Shown: positions 25,558 to 34,653, counted from the stretch's first letter. The stretch: DNA of 64,000 nucleotides from Ignavibacterium sp037440165 (GCF_037440165.1 NZ_JBBIUQ010000010.1:35748-99747); one strand, 5' to 3'. Program-made: numbers and translations. The notes: a model not told the origin generated them from the sequence alone.

Positions 25558-27358
25558 GCTGGGTTTTATTTATTAATTCATTTATGTCAAGAATAAGAAT
25601 TACCGTTCCATCTCCCATAATTGTGGAACCAGCAATTCCAGGAACTCTTCCAATGTATGAACCGAGTGATTTTATTACTATTTCTTTCTGTCCGAGCAAT
25701 TCATCTGCTTCAATTCCAACAACTCTTTCTGCAATTCCAACTATTACTACATACTGCCAGATATTTTCTGAAGACTTATTATTTTGATTTAAGACAACTT
25801 CACGTAAAGAAACCAGTGGAATGATTCTGTCACGAAGTTTTATCACTGGTTTATTATTTATAGTGTAAATATTTTCTAAGTGAACTCTGATTACTTCAAC
25901 GACTGAATTGAGAGGAATAACAAATTGTTCGCTATCAACCTTAACAACCATTCCGCTTATTATTGCCAATGTAAGCGGGAGTTTAATCTGAATTTTAGTT
26001 CCCGCACCAACCGTTGATTCGAGATTAATCATTCCTCTCAACTTTGTGACATTTGTTTTAACTACATCCATACCTACGCCTCTGCCTGAAATATTTGTTA
26101 CAACTTCGGCAGTAGAAAAGCCAGGTAGAAAAATTAAATTCAATATATCCTGTTTGGAGAGTTCATCAGCCTTTTCTTTTGAAATTAATCCTTTACTGAT
26201 TGCTTTTGATTTTATCACTTCAGGATCAATTCCTTTTCCATCATCTTCAATTGTAATCAGAATATTATTTCCTTCGTGCTCTGCTTTAAGTATTATTGTT
26301 CCAACTGGAGTTTTGCCAGCTTTAATTCTGTCCTCCTCTTTTTCAATTCCGTGATCTATACTGTTTCTGATTATATGAACCAATGGATCATTTATTTCTT
26401 CAATTAAAGTTTTATCAAGTTCTGTCTCTTCTCCTTCAGTTATAAGATTTATTTTTTTGTTGGCTGATTTTGAAAGGTCTCTTACAAGTCTTGGATATTT
26501 ATTATACACTTTGCCAATTTTCACCATTCTGGTTTTCATTACAAGCTGCTGAAGCTCGTTTGTCATCATATCAATAAGCTTTGTGGTTTCTTCAAGTTCT
26601 CTTGCAAGTTGTGTTCCTTCATACTCTCTTGATACATCCATATTAATTTGTGCGAGACGATTTCTTCCAAGCACAAGTTCAGAAACCATATTCAATAATT
26701 CATCAAGTTTCTCAACATCAACACGAATTGTATTATCAACTTTTTTCGTATCAGATGTATTACTATATGTCTCAGATTTCTGTTCAGTTACTTGTGTTGA
26801 TTTTTCTTCAGGAATTTCTTCTCTTATTTCGATTTTTTCAGCTGATTTATTTTCGTTTGCTGATATGTCAATCTTTTTTCTTCTGCCGCGCTTTGGTTTA
26901 TCCTCATTTTTCTTTTTAATTGTTTCAACGCCAGTCCCAATCATTTTATTTATTGTGTTCTGCAGTTTAGTAATTACTTCATCTATTTCAACATCTTCGG
27001 AATGATTATTTTCAATAGACTGCAGAAGCTCTTTCATCTTATCAAATCCAACCAGAATTGCATCCATTATTTCAGAGCTTATATTAGCTTCTCTTTTCCT
27101 TAATTTGTTTAAAATATCCTCGCATCGATGTGTTAATGCAGTTAGTTTTGTTAGATTAAAAAATCCCGCCGAGCCTTTAATTGTATGGAATGAACGGAAA
27201 ACTTTATTCAGGAGATTTTCGTCTTTCGGATTTTTCTCTAATTCAATCAAATCCAGATCAAGCGAATCAACTATCTCTTTAGACTCGATAAGAAAACTCT
27301 CAACTATCTCCCTCATTTCGGGATCAGTCAGTATTGGATTTACAAACATTTCACTCAT
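25541..27358 (-). CDS. cheA: CheA, chemotaxis histidine kinase
   Basis: CheA autophosphorylates and passes phosphate to CheY and CheB. The 605-residue protein has an Hpt (P1) domain with H58 in RSFHTIKGSAGFF, a charged linker containing KRGRRKK, a P3 dimerisation helix pair (RVDVEKLDELLNMVSELVLG), a P4 kinase with HIIRNSIDHGIE (N box), DDGKGID (G1) and GRGVGMDVVK (G2), and a C-terminal CheW-like P5. There is no separate CheY-binding P2 domain of normal size, so the linker region may be reduced. It overlaps the CheZ-like gene by four bases. Confidence 0.97.
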   Translation of the reverse strand: MSEMFVNPILTDPEMREIVESFLIESKEIVDSLDLDLIELEKNPKDENLLNKVFRSFHTIKGSAGFFNLTKLTALTHRCEDILNKLRKREANISSEIMDAILVGFDKMKELLQSIENNHSEDVEIDEVITKLQNTINKMIGTGVETIKKKNEDKPKRGRRKKIDISANENKSAEKIEIREEIPEEKSTQVTEQKSETYSNTSDTKKVDNTIRVDVEKLDELLNMVSELVLGRNRLAQINMDVSREYEGTQLARELEETTKLIDMMTNELQQLVMKTRMVKIGKVYNKYPRLVRDLSKSANKKINLITEGEETELDKTLIEEINDPLVHIIRNSIDHGIEKEEDRIKAGKTPVGTIILKAEHEGNNILITIEDDGKGIDPEVIKSKAISKGLISKEKADELSKQDILNLIFLPGFSTAEVVTNISGRGVGMDVVKTNVTKLRGMINLESTVGAGTKIQIKLPLTLAIISGMVVKVDSEQFVIPLNSVVEVIRVHLENIYTINNKPVIKLRDRIIPLVSLREVVLNQNNKSSENIWQYVVIVGIAERVVGIEADELLGQKEIVIKSLGSYIGRVPGIAGSTIMGDGTVILILDINELINKTQHDNHK

Positions 27359-28116
27359 TCTCTATAAAACAATTTGTCTATTTCATCCTGAGTAGACGGA
27401 TTAATTTTTTTAGATACAACATCATCTACCATTTTCTGAGAAGTATAACCACTTTGATATCTCGCATTCGGATCGAAAGTCATGCTTTCTTCAAACGGAA
27501 TACTCAACTCGTCGCTAGTTTTTATTTGAGTTTTTTCAATATCGTGAATCAATGATCCAAGTTTTTTCTGTACTGAATCAATCAGATGATTTACTGCTGC
27601 AAGCTGCTGTGCTGTTATATCCTGGACTTGTAAAGAAAGAGTTATATTGTTTGCATATTCTTTTATATTTTTTACGACACCGAGCATTACTTCAAGCCTT
27701 TCCTTATTATCATATTTCTCGTCATACTTTTGCAAAAGCTCCGACGCTCTTGGCGAAGTTGAATGCATTGCTACCTCACGAACCAATTCAGATTTTTCTT
27801 TTTCTAGTTCAATCAATCTTTCAAGCATTGATTCTGAATGCCTTGCTTCATTCAGCATTTTATCAACCAAATCAAGAATTTCATTTGTTGCAAGTTCAGT
27901 TGCATTTGCTACATTATTTATTTGATGACTTACTTTCGGAATTTTAGCTGCGCTGTCTGCAATTGAGTGATTAATATTTTCAAGTAGAGGAATTGTATCG
28001 CGCATAAAATCAATCAAACTCTGAATGACAGGTATTAATTTTTCGGAGTATAAAAATATTGACTTTAGATCGTTAAGCTTCTCAAACAATCTGGTCATTA
28101 CTGCTTCTGAGTTCAT
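27355..28116 (-). CDS. cheZ: CheZ-like CheY-P phosphatase
   Basis: This 253-residue helical protein looks like CheZ. The phosphatase signature QDITAQQ (165-171) places D166 and Q170 four residues apart, as the catalytic Asp and Gln of Escherichia coli CheZ are. The C-terminal peptide STQDEIDKLFYRE (241-253) matches the CheZ tail that binds CheY and resembles the FliM N-terminal peptide. Long amphipathic helices before the motif fit the CheZ four-helix dimer. It lies directly after a cheY and before cheA. Overall similarity to proteobacterial CheZ is low, so the call rests on these two motifs. Confidence 0.82.
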   Translation of the reverse strand: MNSEAVMTRLFEKLNDLKSIFLYSEKLIPVIQSLIDFMRDTIPLLENINHSIADSAAKIPKVSHQINNVANATELATNEILDLVDKMLNEARHSESMLERLIELEKEKSELVREVAMHSTSPRASELLQKYDEKYDNKERLEVMLGVVKNIKEYANNITLSLQVQDITAQQLAAVNHLIDSVQKKLGSLIHDIEKTQIKTSDELSIPFEESMTFDPNARYQSGYTSQKMVDDVVSKKINPSTQDEIDKLFYRE

Positions 28117-28506
28117 CTATTTCTCCGTGATTGTTGTTGAAAGAATCTGTTCGATTTTTTCCCTGAGAACCTGAGGAGTAAATGGTTTTAGAATGTAATT
28201 ATTGACACGAGCTTTTAGTGCTTCAATAATATCATTCTTTAATCCTCTTGTTGTAACCATCAGAACCGGAAGTTCACTGAATCTTTCATCAGCTCTGATT
28301 GCTTTTACTAATTCCAAACCAGATATTTCCGGCATATTCCAGTCAGTAATTACAAAATTTATTTCAGGATCTGATTCAAGTTTAGCCAATGCGTCTTTAC
28401 CGTCTGTTGCTTCAACATAATCGAGATAATTCAGATTTGCCAGCGAGTTAATGACAATCCGACGCATTGTAACTGAATCATCAACAACTAAGAATTTAAG
28501 GTTCAT
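28117..28506 (-). CDS. cheY: CheY response regulator (canonical)
   Basis: This single receiver domain (129 residues) has D9/D10, the phosphoacceptor D55 in VITDWNMPEISGLELVKAIR, the T of VTTRG and K in YILKPF. The D-W-N-M-P-x-x-x-G-L-E-L run matches proteobacterial CheY closely, so I take this copy as the motor-binding CheY. It is directly upstream of the CheZ-like gene (adjacent bases) and 11 bases after the other receiver gene. Confidence 0.93.
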   Translation of the reverse strand: MNLKFLVVDDSVTMRRIVINSLANLNYLDYVEATDGKDALAKLESDPEINFVITDWNMPEISGLELVKAIRADERFSELPVLMVTTRGLKNDIIEALKARVNNYILKPFTPQVLREKIEQILSTTITEK

Positions 28507-28517
28507 AACAGCTCCAA

Positions 28518-28883
28518 TTAGTTTAAATATTTTGAAACTTCATTAATTATCGCTTTTTGTTCAAAAGGTTTTATAAGATATGAATCTGCACCAAACTGAA
28601 GTGCTTTTTCGATATCATCAGTTTCAGAAAGATTTGATAGCACAATAATTGGAGTTAACTTTAATCCATCATTTGAACGAACAGCTTGTATGAGTTCAAA
28701 ACCATCTACATTTGGCATGTTCAAATCTGTAATGATTAAGTCAATATTCTCCTTTGGCAATGTTTCAAGTGCCTCCATTCCGTCAGAAACACTGATGATT
28801 TCATAACCTTTAATTGATAACGAGAACGCTATCAATTTTCTTATAATCGGTGAATCATCTGCCACCATTATGGTTTTTTTCAC
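28518..28883 (-). CDS. second CheY-like single-domain response regulator
   Basis: This 121-residue stand-alone receiver has acidic pair D9/D10, phosphoacceptor D53 in IITDLNMPNVDGFELIQAVR, Ser in IVLSNLS and Lys in YLIKPF. It is less like canonical CheY than its neighbour at 28117-28506 and may act as a phosphate sink or bind a different target, such as the HEAT-repeat protein or a motor brake. It lies between cheR and the canonical cheY in the same operon. Confidence 0.9.
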   Translation of the reverse strand: MKKTIMVADDSPIIRKLIAFSLSIKGYEIISVSDGMEALETLPKENIDLIITDLNMPNVDGFELIQAVRSNDGLKLTPIIVLSNLSETDDIEKALQFGADSYLIKPFEQKAIINEVSKYLN

Positions 28884-28888
28884 CGCCG

Positions 28889-29794
28889 TTACTCCTTCTT
28901 ATATCCTATTGTTTTAGGAAAACTAATTAATCTGAATGCTTTACTGATTCCGTGCAGAGATTCAGAATAACCAATGAATAAATATCCATTTTTGTTCAGT
29001 GAACGATATAGATTATTTATTACTTTTATTTTCGAATTCTGATCGAAATAGATTAATACATTAGCACAGAAAATTACATCAATGTTATTCACGCCAATCA
29101 TACTTAGATCTTCATAAAGATTCAGAAACCTGAAATCCACCATTGCTTTTATAATTGGTGAAATTTCAAAGTAGTTATCTGTTTTTCTAAAGTATCTTTT
29201 AAGAAATTGGACCGGAACATTCCTTACAGAGTATTCACTATAAATTCCTCTTACTGCTGCTTCTAATGCTGTGTGACTTATGTCAGTTCCCAATATTTCA
29301 AATTCATACTCGGGATATTTGTTTGAGATTAGATCGTTAATCATCATTGCAATTGAATAAGCTTCTTCGCCTGAAGATACAGCAGCACTCCAAATTCTGA
29401 TTTTTTTCTGATTCAGTTCTTTCTTTACTGAAATAATTTCCGGGATTACTTTTAGTACCAGCGCATCAAGCTGTGCCTGGTTCCTGAAAAAGAAAGTTTC
29501 GTTAATTGTTATAACATCGTACAGATATCTTAACTCGTATCTTCCCTGCGGCGTTTTTTTAACAAAATTCAGATAATCTTCATAGCTGTTTAATTTTAGA
29601 TGAAGCAAGCGGCGCATTAGTCTGCTTGCAAGCAAGTATTTTTTATTATCCTGGAAAAAGATGCCTGTTTTTTCGTAAATAAATTCTCTCCATTGCCTGA
29701 AAATTTCCACAGGCATTTCAACAAAAAGTTTTTCATTACTTTTGGCAGTGAAAAATTCTGTTGACTTTAAATTATTTGCTGCTTCAAGTCTCAA
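28889..29794 (-). CDS. cheR: CheR, chemoreceptor methyltransferase
   Basis: CheR methylates receptor glutamates using S-adenosylmethionine. The 301-residue protein has the N-terminal helical domain and a methyltransferase domain with the SAM-binding signature IWSAAVSSGEEAYSIAMMI (about 140-158), ILGTDIS, and the Asn/Asp-rich DVIFCANVLIYFD segment. It is preceded by the HEAT-repeat gene (three-base gap) and followed by the second receiver gene. Confidence 0.96.
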   Translation of the reverse strand: MRLEAANNLKSTEFFTAKSNEKLFVEMPVEIFRQWREFIYEKTGIFFQDNKKYLLASRLMRRLLHLKLNSYEDYLNFVKKTPQGRYELRYLYDVITINETFFFRNQAQLDALVLKVIPEIISVKKELNQKKIRIWSAAVSSGEEAYSIAMMINDLISNKYPEYEFEILGTDISHTALEAAVRGIYSEYSVRNVPVQFLKRYFRKTDNYFEISPIIKAMVDFRFLNLYEDLSMIGVNNIDVIFCANVLIYFDQNSKIKVINNLYRSLNKNGYLFIGYSESLHGISKAFRLISFPKTIGYKKE

Positions 29795-29797
29795 ATC

Positions 29798-31180
29798 TTA
29801 ATTCTCAATTAATTTTCTTTTAATTAACAAGATTTCTTTTGCCCGTTCGCTTACCATTTCATTTTCATCTTCTGAAAGCTTCTCGAGAAAGTCAAATACA
29901 GAAGGATGATTAAGATCTTCAAGTAATTCAGTCAGTCTTATTTTAATCCAGAAATTTTCATTAAGAAATTCATCATCTAGAAAAAGAATCGCCGTATCTA
30001 CATCAAGTTTGAAAAGAAGTTCTACAGCATATAATCTTACTATCTCATCAGTGTGTTTCAGACATCTAGATACTGAATCAGTAAGTTTATGCAATTGGAT
30101 TTTATCAATTTCACTTAGAACTTTTGGTTCGTGCTGAATAAACTCGTCAATTAGTTTCAAGAGACTTGCAATATTTGGTGTTTCCGTTTTAATAAGATTG
30201 TTAATGTGCTTGAGAACAAGCTCTTTATTCAGTAATAATTTGTGGTAAATAACTTCATCAAACTCACTATCGATGCCATAATGCTTTAATGCTTCGGAAA
30301 TTATTTCATTATCGTCAAATTCATCAAGCAGCTTTGCCCCAACCTTTCTGTATTCAGATTCTTTATGATTAAGCATTATCAGCAATGCTCTTTTTACTTT
30401 TTCATCAAATGGTATATCAAACCCGAATCTTACATGCAGCTTGTAAACAGATTCTAATATTGGAGGAATGAATGGTAATGCAGCATTTTGAAGTTCTGAA
30501 AGCAAAAAGAAAAAAGATTCTTCATTACCAATATCGCCAAGACTTTCAATTATCATATACTTAACAAGATCATCTTCATCTTTATACTGCTGCAAAATAA
30601 AGTTGAATGCTTTTACGGTTCCGATCTTTCCCAACGCATTTATGATATAAGGTTTAAGTATTTCGTTTTCATTATAAAGATGAATTAACAGATCAACCGA
30701 CTGAACGCTTCTGTTATTTCCTAAAGCCTCGATGTATGAAATAAGAACATTTTCATTATCGGTATGTTTTATAAGCTCAAGAACAGCATGCTCAACTTTT
30801 TTATCTTGAATTTCAGCAAGAATATCTGCAGCAAACTTTAAATCAATTGCATCTTTTGTCCTTTTTAAAAATTTAATGATTGAGTCAACTGCAAATCCAC
30901 CATAAGAAATAAGAATTTCTCCTGCAATATTTCTTAAACTTATATCAACTGATGAAATGAATTCGGTAAGTTTATCAGCAACAAGGTAGCATTTATGCTG
31001 AACAAAAAAATGACTTAATGCGCTTCGTAAACCTTTATCCTTTTTTTGCAGATAGGAACATAAATGAGCCGCTAAATTAGGATCATATTCCTCACATTTA
31101 AGCTCATTAAGAAATTCAATTTGAGAACTTATATCTTCAGATCGGAATATCCTGTCTATTTCTGCAATTGTTACTTTCAT
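29798..31180 (-). CDS. HEAT-repeat scaffold protein heading the che operon
   Basis: This 460-residue soluble protein is built of helical pairs resembling HEAT repeats: repeated patterns of LIKHTDNENVLISYIEALGN, FILQQYKDEDDLVKYMIIES and LKHTDEIVRLYAVELLFKLD, with charged loops between. No catalytic motif, signal or membrane segment was seen. Being first in the operon and three bases before cheR, it may scaffold or regulate receptor methylation or CheA arrays. Similar HEAT proteins occur beside chemotaxis genes in other phyla, but I cannot name a characterised orthologue. A sigma-54-like element lies upstream at 31226-31241. Confidence 0.8.
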   Translation of the reverse strand: MKVTIAEIDRIFRSEDISSQIEFLNELKCEEYDPNLAAHLCSYLQKKDKGLRSALSHFFVQHKCYLVADKLTEFISSVDISLRNIAGEILISYGGFAVDSIIKFLKRTKDAIDLKFAADILAEIQDKKVEHAVLELIKHTDNENVLISYIEALGNNRSVQSVDLLIHLYNENEILKPYIINALGKIGTVKAFNFILQQYKDEDDLVKYMIIESLGDIGNEESFFFLLSELQNAALPFIPPILESVYKLHVRFGFDIPFDEKVKRALLIMLNHKESEYRKVGAKLLDEFDDNEIISEALKHYGIDSEFDEVIYHKLLLNKELVLKHINNLIKTETPNIASLLKLIDEFIQHEPKVLSEIDKIQLHKLTDSVSRCLKHTDEIVRLYAVELLFKLDVDTAILFLDDEFLNENFWIKIRLTELLEDLNHPSVFDFLEKLSEDENEMVSERAKEILLIKRKLIEN

Positions 31181-31225
31181 TTTGATAATACAGTTAATAA
31201 TCTTACTTAACTAACAACCTGCTTC

Positions 31226-31241
31226 GACAATTTTAATGCCG
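31226..31241 (-). promoter_or_regulatory. candidate sigma-54-like promoter of the HEAT-cheR-cheA operon
   Basis: On the minus strand, CGGCAT-N5-TTGTC has GG and TTG at the -24/-12 spacing and predicts a start near 31215, 35 bases before the first ATG. TAAAATTG inside it also resembles a Bacteroidota -7 element, so the sigma factor is uncertain. Confidence 0.4.
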
Positions 31242-31334
31242 TGAGAAACAGTTAAAAAATTTCTATTACTTCAATTAAAAATTCTTATCAATGATTATTA
31301 TTAGCCAAGTGAGAATATTTGAACAAAATAAAAA

Positions 31335-31354
31335 AGGGGTGATACTTCACCCCT
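31335..31354 (-). terminator. intrinsic terminator after the chemoreceptor gene
   Basis: A perfect 8-bp stem AGGGGTGA / TCACCCCT with a four-base loop lies 18 bases after the chemoreceptor stop. On the minus strand it is followed by a run of T (CCCCTTTTTTATTTTG), a textbook Rho-independent terminator. Confidence 0.93.
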
Positions 31355-31371
31355 CTCAAGAAGAGAATGAG

Positions 31372-33513
31372 TTATTTTAAGTGAAATGTTCCGTTATGTT
31401 TAACAAACGTCTCACCTTTTTCTTCTCTCCCCCTGGCTCTCCCCTGCCTTTTATTAAATTCATCAACTCGTTCTATCTTAAATGCAGATACAAGATTCTG
31501 TAAATTCAAAGTAAGATTATTCAGTTCTTCAGCAGCGTGGGCAATCTGCTGAATTCCGGCAGCACTTTGATGAGTAACATTAGATATTGACTCCAGACTT
31601 TTACTTATCTGTTCAGATGCACTTGATTGCTGTTCACTTGCAGCAGCAACCTGTGAAATAATATCAACAACCCTTTCTGATTCGACAATAATTTTTTCAA
31701 GTGAGCGACCAGCCTGTTCTGCTTTTTCTTTACCTTTCTCAACTTCAGTTTTTCCTTCATTCATCGCTTCAACAGCCCATTTAGTATCCTTTTGAATTTG
31801 TTTAATCATTGCAGCTATCTCTTTTGTGGCTTTGGTAGTTCTTTCAGCTAATTTTCTTACTTCATCTGCAACAACGGCAAACCCTCTTCCCTGCTCTCCA
31901 GCGCGAGCGGCTTCAATTGCAGCATTGAGCGCAAGAAGATTTGTCTGGTCAGCAATATCTTCAATAACCTGAATAATTTCTCCTATCTGATCGCTGTTTT
32001 TGCCAAGCTGTATTACAGTATCTGCACTTTTCTTAACAACATCAGCTATTCGTTTCATGCCTTCAATTGTTTCGAGAACCACTATTCCGCCATCTCGTGC
32101 AACTTCTCCGGCATTTTTCGACGCTTCTGCAGCAGCTACTGTATTTCTTGTAGTTTCAATTATTGTTTTTGCCATCTCCTCAACTGCATTAGCGACTTCC
32201 GAAGTTTGCTGCGATTGTTCCTGAGCACCTGAAGCCATTTCTTCTGTACTTGATAAAATTTGGTTTGCAGCACTTGCAGTTGATTCAACAGCTTCTGTTA
32301 CCTGAGTTATGGCTGTACTTAGTGAATCAGTAACCTGGTTGATGCTTGTTTTAATCAGCTGATGATCGCCTTTATATTCTTTAGTGAGGCGAACTGTTAA
32401 GTCTCCGGCAGATATTTTTTTGAGTACTTCCATTGCATCAGCTAATGGAGTATAAATTTCGTCAAGAGCTTCATTAAAACCTTGTAAAATTTCTTTATAA
32501 GCGCCCATTAATTTTTCTGCATTTGCACGCGTACGGCTTTTACCTTCGGAAAGAGCAACGGTCAAATTCTGTCCTTCAGTAATCAGATAGGAAATATTTT
32601 CTTTCATTATCATGAAACTCCTTGATAAACAATCCTGCTCAGACAATACATTTACTTCGACATTCAAATCTCCTTCGGCAATTCTATCTGCGGCTTTAAT
32701 TTTTTCAAGGGTTGCCTCTCTAAGTTTATTTAAACCTTTAGCAATTTGTCCGATTTCATCTGCTTGATTATAATTAATTGATTCCCGAAAATCGCCGACA
32801 GAGAATTTTTCTATTCCGGCTAGTATTATGTTAATTGGTTTGACCAGTGAAGGAATTGTTTTCCAAAATGTAATAATAAACAACAAAGTTCCTACGATGA
32901 CCATAAATGCTATGAAGTAGATCGAAAGTGCAAGAATATTACTTGTGGATTTATCCAGATTTTCTTTCTGCACCTGCAGATAATCAAATACATTCTGGAT
33001 ATTTGCTTTTAATTTATTGCCAATTTCATCACCGCTAGTTGCTGCAATTGTTGAAGCCATTTCAAAATCCTGCATAGCGGCGGCACTTAATGTTGCATCA
33101 ACAACAAGATTATTATACTCTTTGAAGATTTTTTCAATTTCTGTACAATAGTTTTTCAGTTCATCTTCGGAAGAAACATTATGAAATTCAACTAATAGTG
33201 AATCAATTAATTTTCTTGTTGATAAAACATCCTGAATGTTTGACTGGAACTGATCTTTAAATTCAGGAATTGAAAACTTCATTAAATGAAATTGCTGATG
33301 TTGAAAAGCTTCGTAGATTTTATTCAGTTTTTCAGATGGAGTTACATACTGTTTAATTGTTTCAGAATTGTTATCAGATAGTTTGAATAAATTTACTAAA
33401 GTAAAAAAGATTGCAATTGTTGAAACTGCTGATAGTGTAAAAAATGTAATCTCAATCTTTTTTCTAAATGTCCAGTTATTCTTGTTTAGCAAGTTTTTAA
33501 TTTTTTCTTTCAT
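31372..33513 (-). CDS. methyl-accepting chemotaxis protein
   Basis: A 713-residue transmembrane chemoreceptor. Order: membrane helix (about 18-41), a helical periplasmic sensor of ~150 residues, second membrane helix (about 195-217), HAMP (about 218-270) and a second HAMP-like stretch (about 350-400), then a long cytoplasmic coiled coil with the hairpin tip DQTNLLALNAAIEAARAGEQ followed by GRGFAVVADEVRKLAERT. The C-terminus (GRAREEKGETFVKHNGTFHLK region) is a flexible tail that could tether adaptation enzymes. It is the last gene of a sigma-28-type cheW operon and is closed by a terminator. Confidence 0.95.
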   Translation of the reverse strand: MKEKIKNLLNKNNWTFRKKIEITFFTLSAVSTIAIFFTLVNLFKLSDNNSETIKQYVTPSEKLNKIYEAFQHQQFHLMKFSIPEFKDQFQSNIQDVLSTRKLIDSLLVEFHNVSSEDELKNYCTEIEKIFKEYNNLVVDATLSAAAMQDFEMASTIAATSGDEIGNKLKANIQNVFDYLQVQKENLDKSTSNILALSIYFIAFMVIVGTLLFIITFWKTIPSLVKPINIILAGIEKFSVGDFRESINYNQADEIGQIAKGLNKLREATLEKIKAADRIAEGDLNVEVNVLSEQDCLSRSFMIMKENISYLITEGQNLTVALSEGKSRTRANAEKLMGAYKEILQGFNEALDEIYTPLADAMEVLKKISAGDLTVRLTKEYKGDHQLIKTSINQVTDSLSTAITQVTEAVESTASAANQILSSTEEMASGAQEQSQQTSEVANAVEEMAKTIIETTRNTVAAAEASKNAGEVARDGGIVVLETIEGMKRIADVVKKSADTVIQLGKNSDQIGEIIQVIEDIADQTNLLALNAAIEAARAGEQGRGFAVVADEVRKLAERTTKATKEIAAMIKQIQKDTKWAVEAMNEGKTEVEKGKEKAEQAGRSLEKIIVESERVVDIISQVAAASEQQSSASEQISKSLESISNVTHQSAAGIQQIAHAAEELNNLTLNLQNLVSAFKIERVDEFNKRQGRARGREEKGETFVKHNGTFHLK

Positions 33514-33527
33514 AAAAATTCAGTGGA

Positions 33528-33911
33528 TTATTTAAGTTTAAAAGCAAAAGAAAGAGATGTTTTAACTTTTACCGGTTGACCATTATTCATACCTGGTTTG
33601 AACTTGGTAGATTTTAGAACTCTAATTACTTCTTCTTCACAACCACCTCCAATTCCTTTAAGCACTTTAACATCGTCAACATTTCCTTTTTCATCAACAT
33701 ATGCCATTACAAAAACCTTGCCTTCCAATCCTGCCTGGCGAGCAATTGTAGGATATTGAATTTTTTTAATTATCGCAGGTAATCCTTCAACTGGTTCGGG
33801 CATTGTCTGAGCAAATGCAAGATAACCATCATCACTGCTTACTTGTGCCTGTGAATAAATAACATCGGCTAACACGGTTACTAAAAAAATAATTGAAATA
33901 AAAAATTTCAT
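33528..33911 (-). CDS. stand-alone periplasmic TonB C-terminal domain protein
   Basis: About 127 residues from ATG 33911, behind GAGG; the first ~22 form a signal peptide ending near SQAQ. The rest is a TonB C-terminal domain with IQYPTIARQAGLEGKVFVMA (about 51-70) and the conserved end GQPVKVKTSLSFAFKLK. Unlike true TonB it has no N-terminal anchor segment plus proline-rich spacer, so it cannot span from ExbBD to the outer membrane by itself. It sits between cheW and the chemoreceptor, an unusual place. A role in sensing or in cell-wall/outer-membrane linkage is inferred. Confidence 0.82.
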   Translation of the reverse strand: MKFFISIIFLVTVLADVIYSQAQVSSDDGYLAFAQTMPEPVEGLPAIIKKIQYPTIARQAGLEGKVFVMAYVDEKGNVDDVKVLKGIGGGCEEEVIRVLKSTKFKPGMNNGQPVKVKTSLSFAFKLK

Positions 33912-33976
33912 ATTATCCTCATTCTTCAATTTAATTATCGAATTAAAGAATTATTATTTAACTGATTAAAAATCTT

Positions 33977-34462
33977 TTATGCAACATTTTTCAGATTATT
34001 TTGTTCTTCTTTAGAAAGAATTTTTTTTAAGTCAATAAGAATCAACAATCGATCTTCAAGTTTACCAACCGAGCTGATGAAATCTGTTTTATGCGATGAA
34101 ACTATTTCGGGAGGTTCTTCAGTAATGTTTTTCGGAATTCTGATAACTTCCTTGACTGCATCAACCAGAAAACCAACGAGCAGATTATTATCTTCAATCA
34201 CAATAATTCTTGAATCCTTGTCGTGAACTTTTTTAGATAATCCCATCCGCACCCGAAGATCAATTACAGGAATTATTCTTCCTCGCAGATTAATGACTCC
34301 TTCAATAAATTCAGGAGCATTTGGTACTTTGGTTATATGAGAAAGACGATTTATTTCTTTTACATAGAAAATATCAACAGCATATTCTTCATTACCTATC
34401 ATAAAACTTACAAGTTGAAGAATATCTGCTGTTATTGAATTATTAGATTCCAGAATTTCCAT
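33977..34462 (-). CDS. cheW: CheW, chemotaxis coupling protein
   Basis: CheW couples receptors to CheA. Starting at ATG 34462, behind GGAGA, gives 161 residues with the CheW fold: LQLVSFMIGNEEYAVDIFYV (about 14-33), INRLSHITKVPNAPEFIEGV, then INLRGRIIPVIDLRVRMGL and the SVGKLEDRLLILIDLKKIL end. A longer frame to 34510 would begin upstream of the predicted transcription start at the sigma-28-like promoter (34515-34541), which supports the shorter start. It is first in an operon with the TonB-C protein and the chemoreceptor. Confidence 0.95.
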   Translation of the reverse strand: MEILESNNSITADILQLVSFMIGNEEYAVDIFYVKEINRLSHITKVPNAPEFIEGVINLRGRIIPVIDLRVRMGLSKKVHDKDSRIIVIEDNNLLVGFLVDAVKEVIRIPKNITEEPPEIVSSHKTDFISSVGKLEDRLLILIDLKKILSKEEQNNLKNVA

Positions 34463-34514
34463 CAGTTCTCCGATAATCTGAAATTTGATCAAAAACATAG
34501 TGCTCTGCATCAGA

Positions 34515-34541
34515 TTATCGTAAATATCCAGATGAAGTTTA
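34515..34541 (-). promoter_or_regulatory. sigma-28 (FliA) promoter of the cheW operon
   Basis: On the minus strand this reads TAAA, 15 bases, then TACGATAA, against the FliA consensus TAAA-N15-GCCGATAA. The spacing is exact and six of eight -10 positions match. It lies about 50 bases upstream of the cheW ATG. Confidence 0.7.
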
Positions 34542-34653
34542 GATGCGGGAAAAATTTTTTTTGAAACTTATTAAAAGAAAAAGAAACAGCCCATCCTTGA
34601 TAAAAACAAGAAATTGGAATTTGATAAATACCCTGGAAAGCTAATAGAATTAT

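Noticed and set aside
26583..27005. 140-codon plus-strand ORF inside cheA
   Set aside because: Antisense shadow of the strongly conserved CheA reading; composition is that of a reverse-strand shadow with no recognisable motif.
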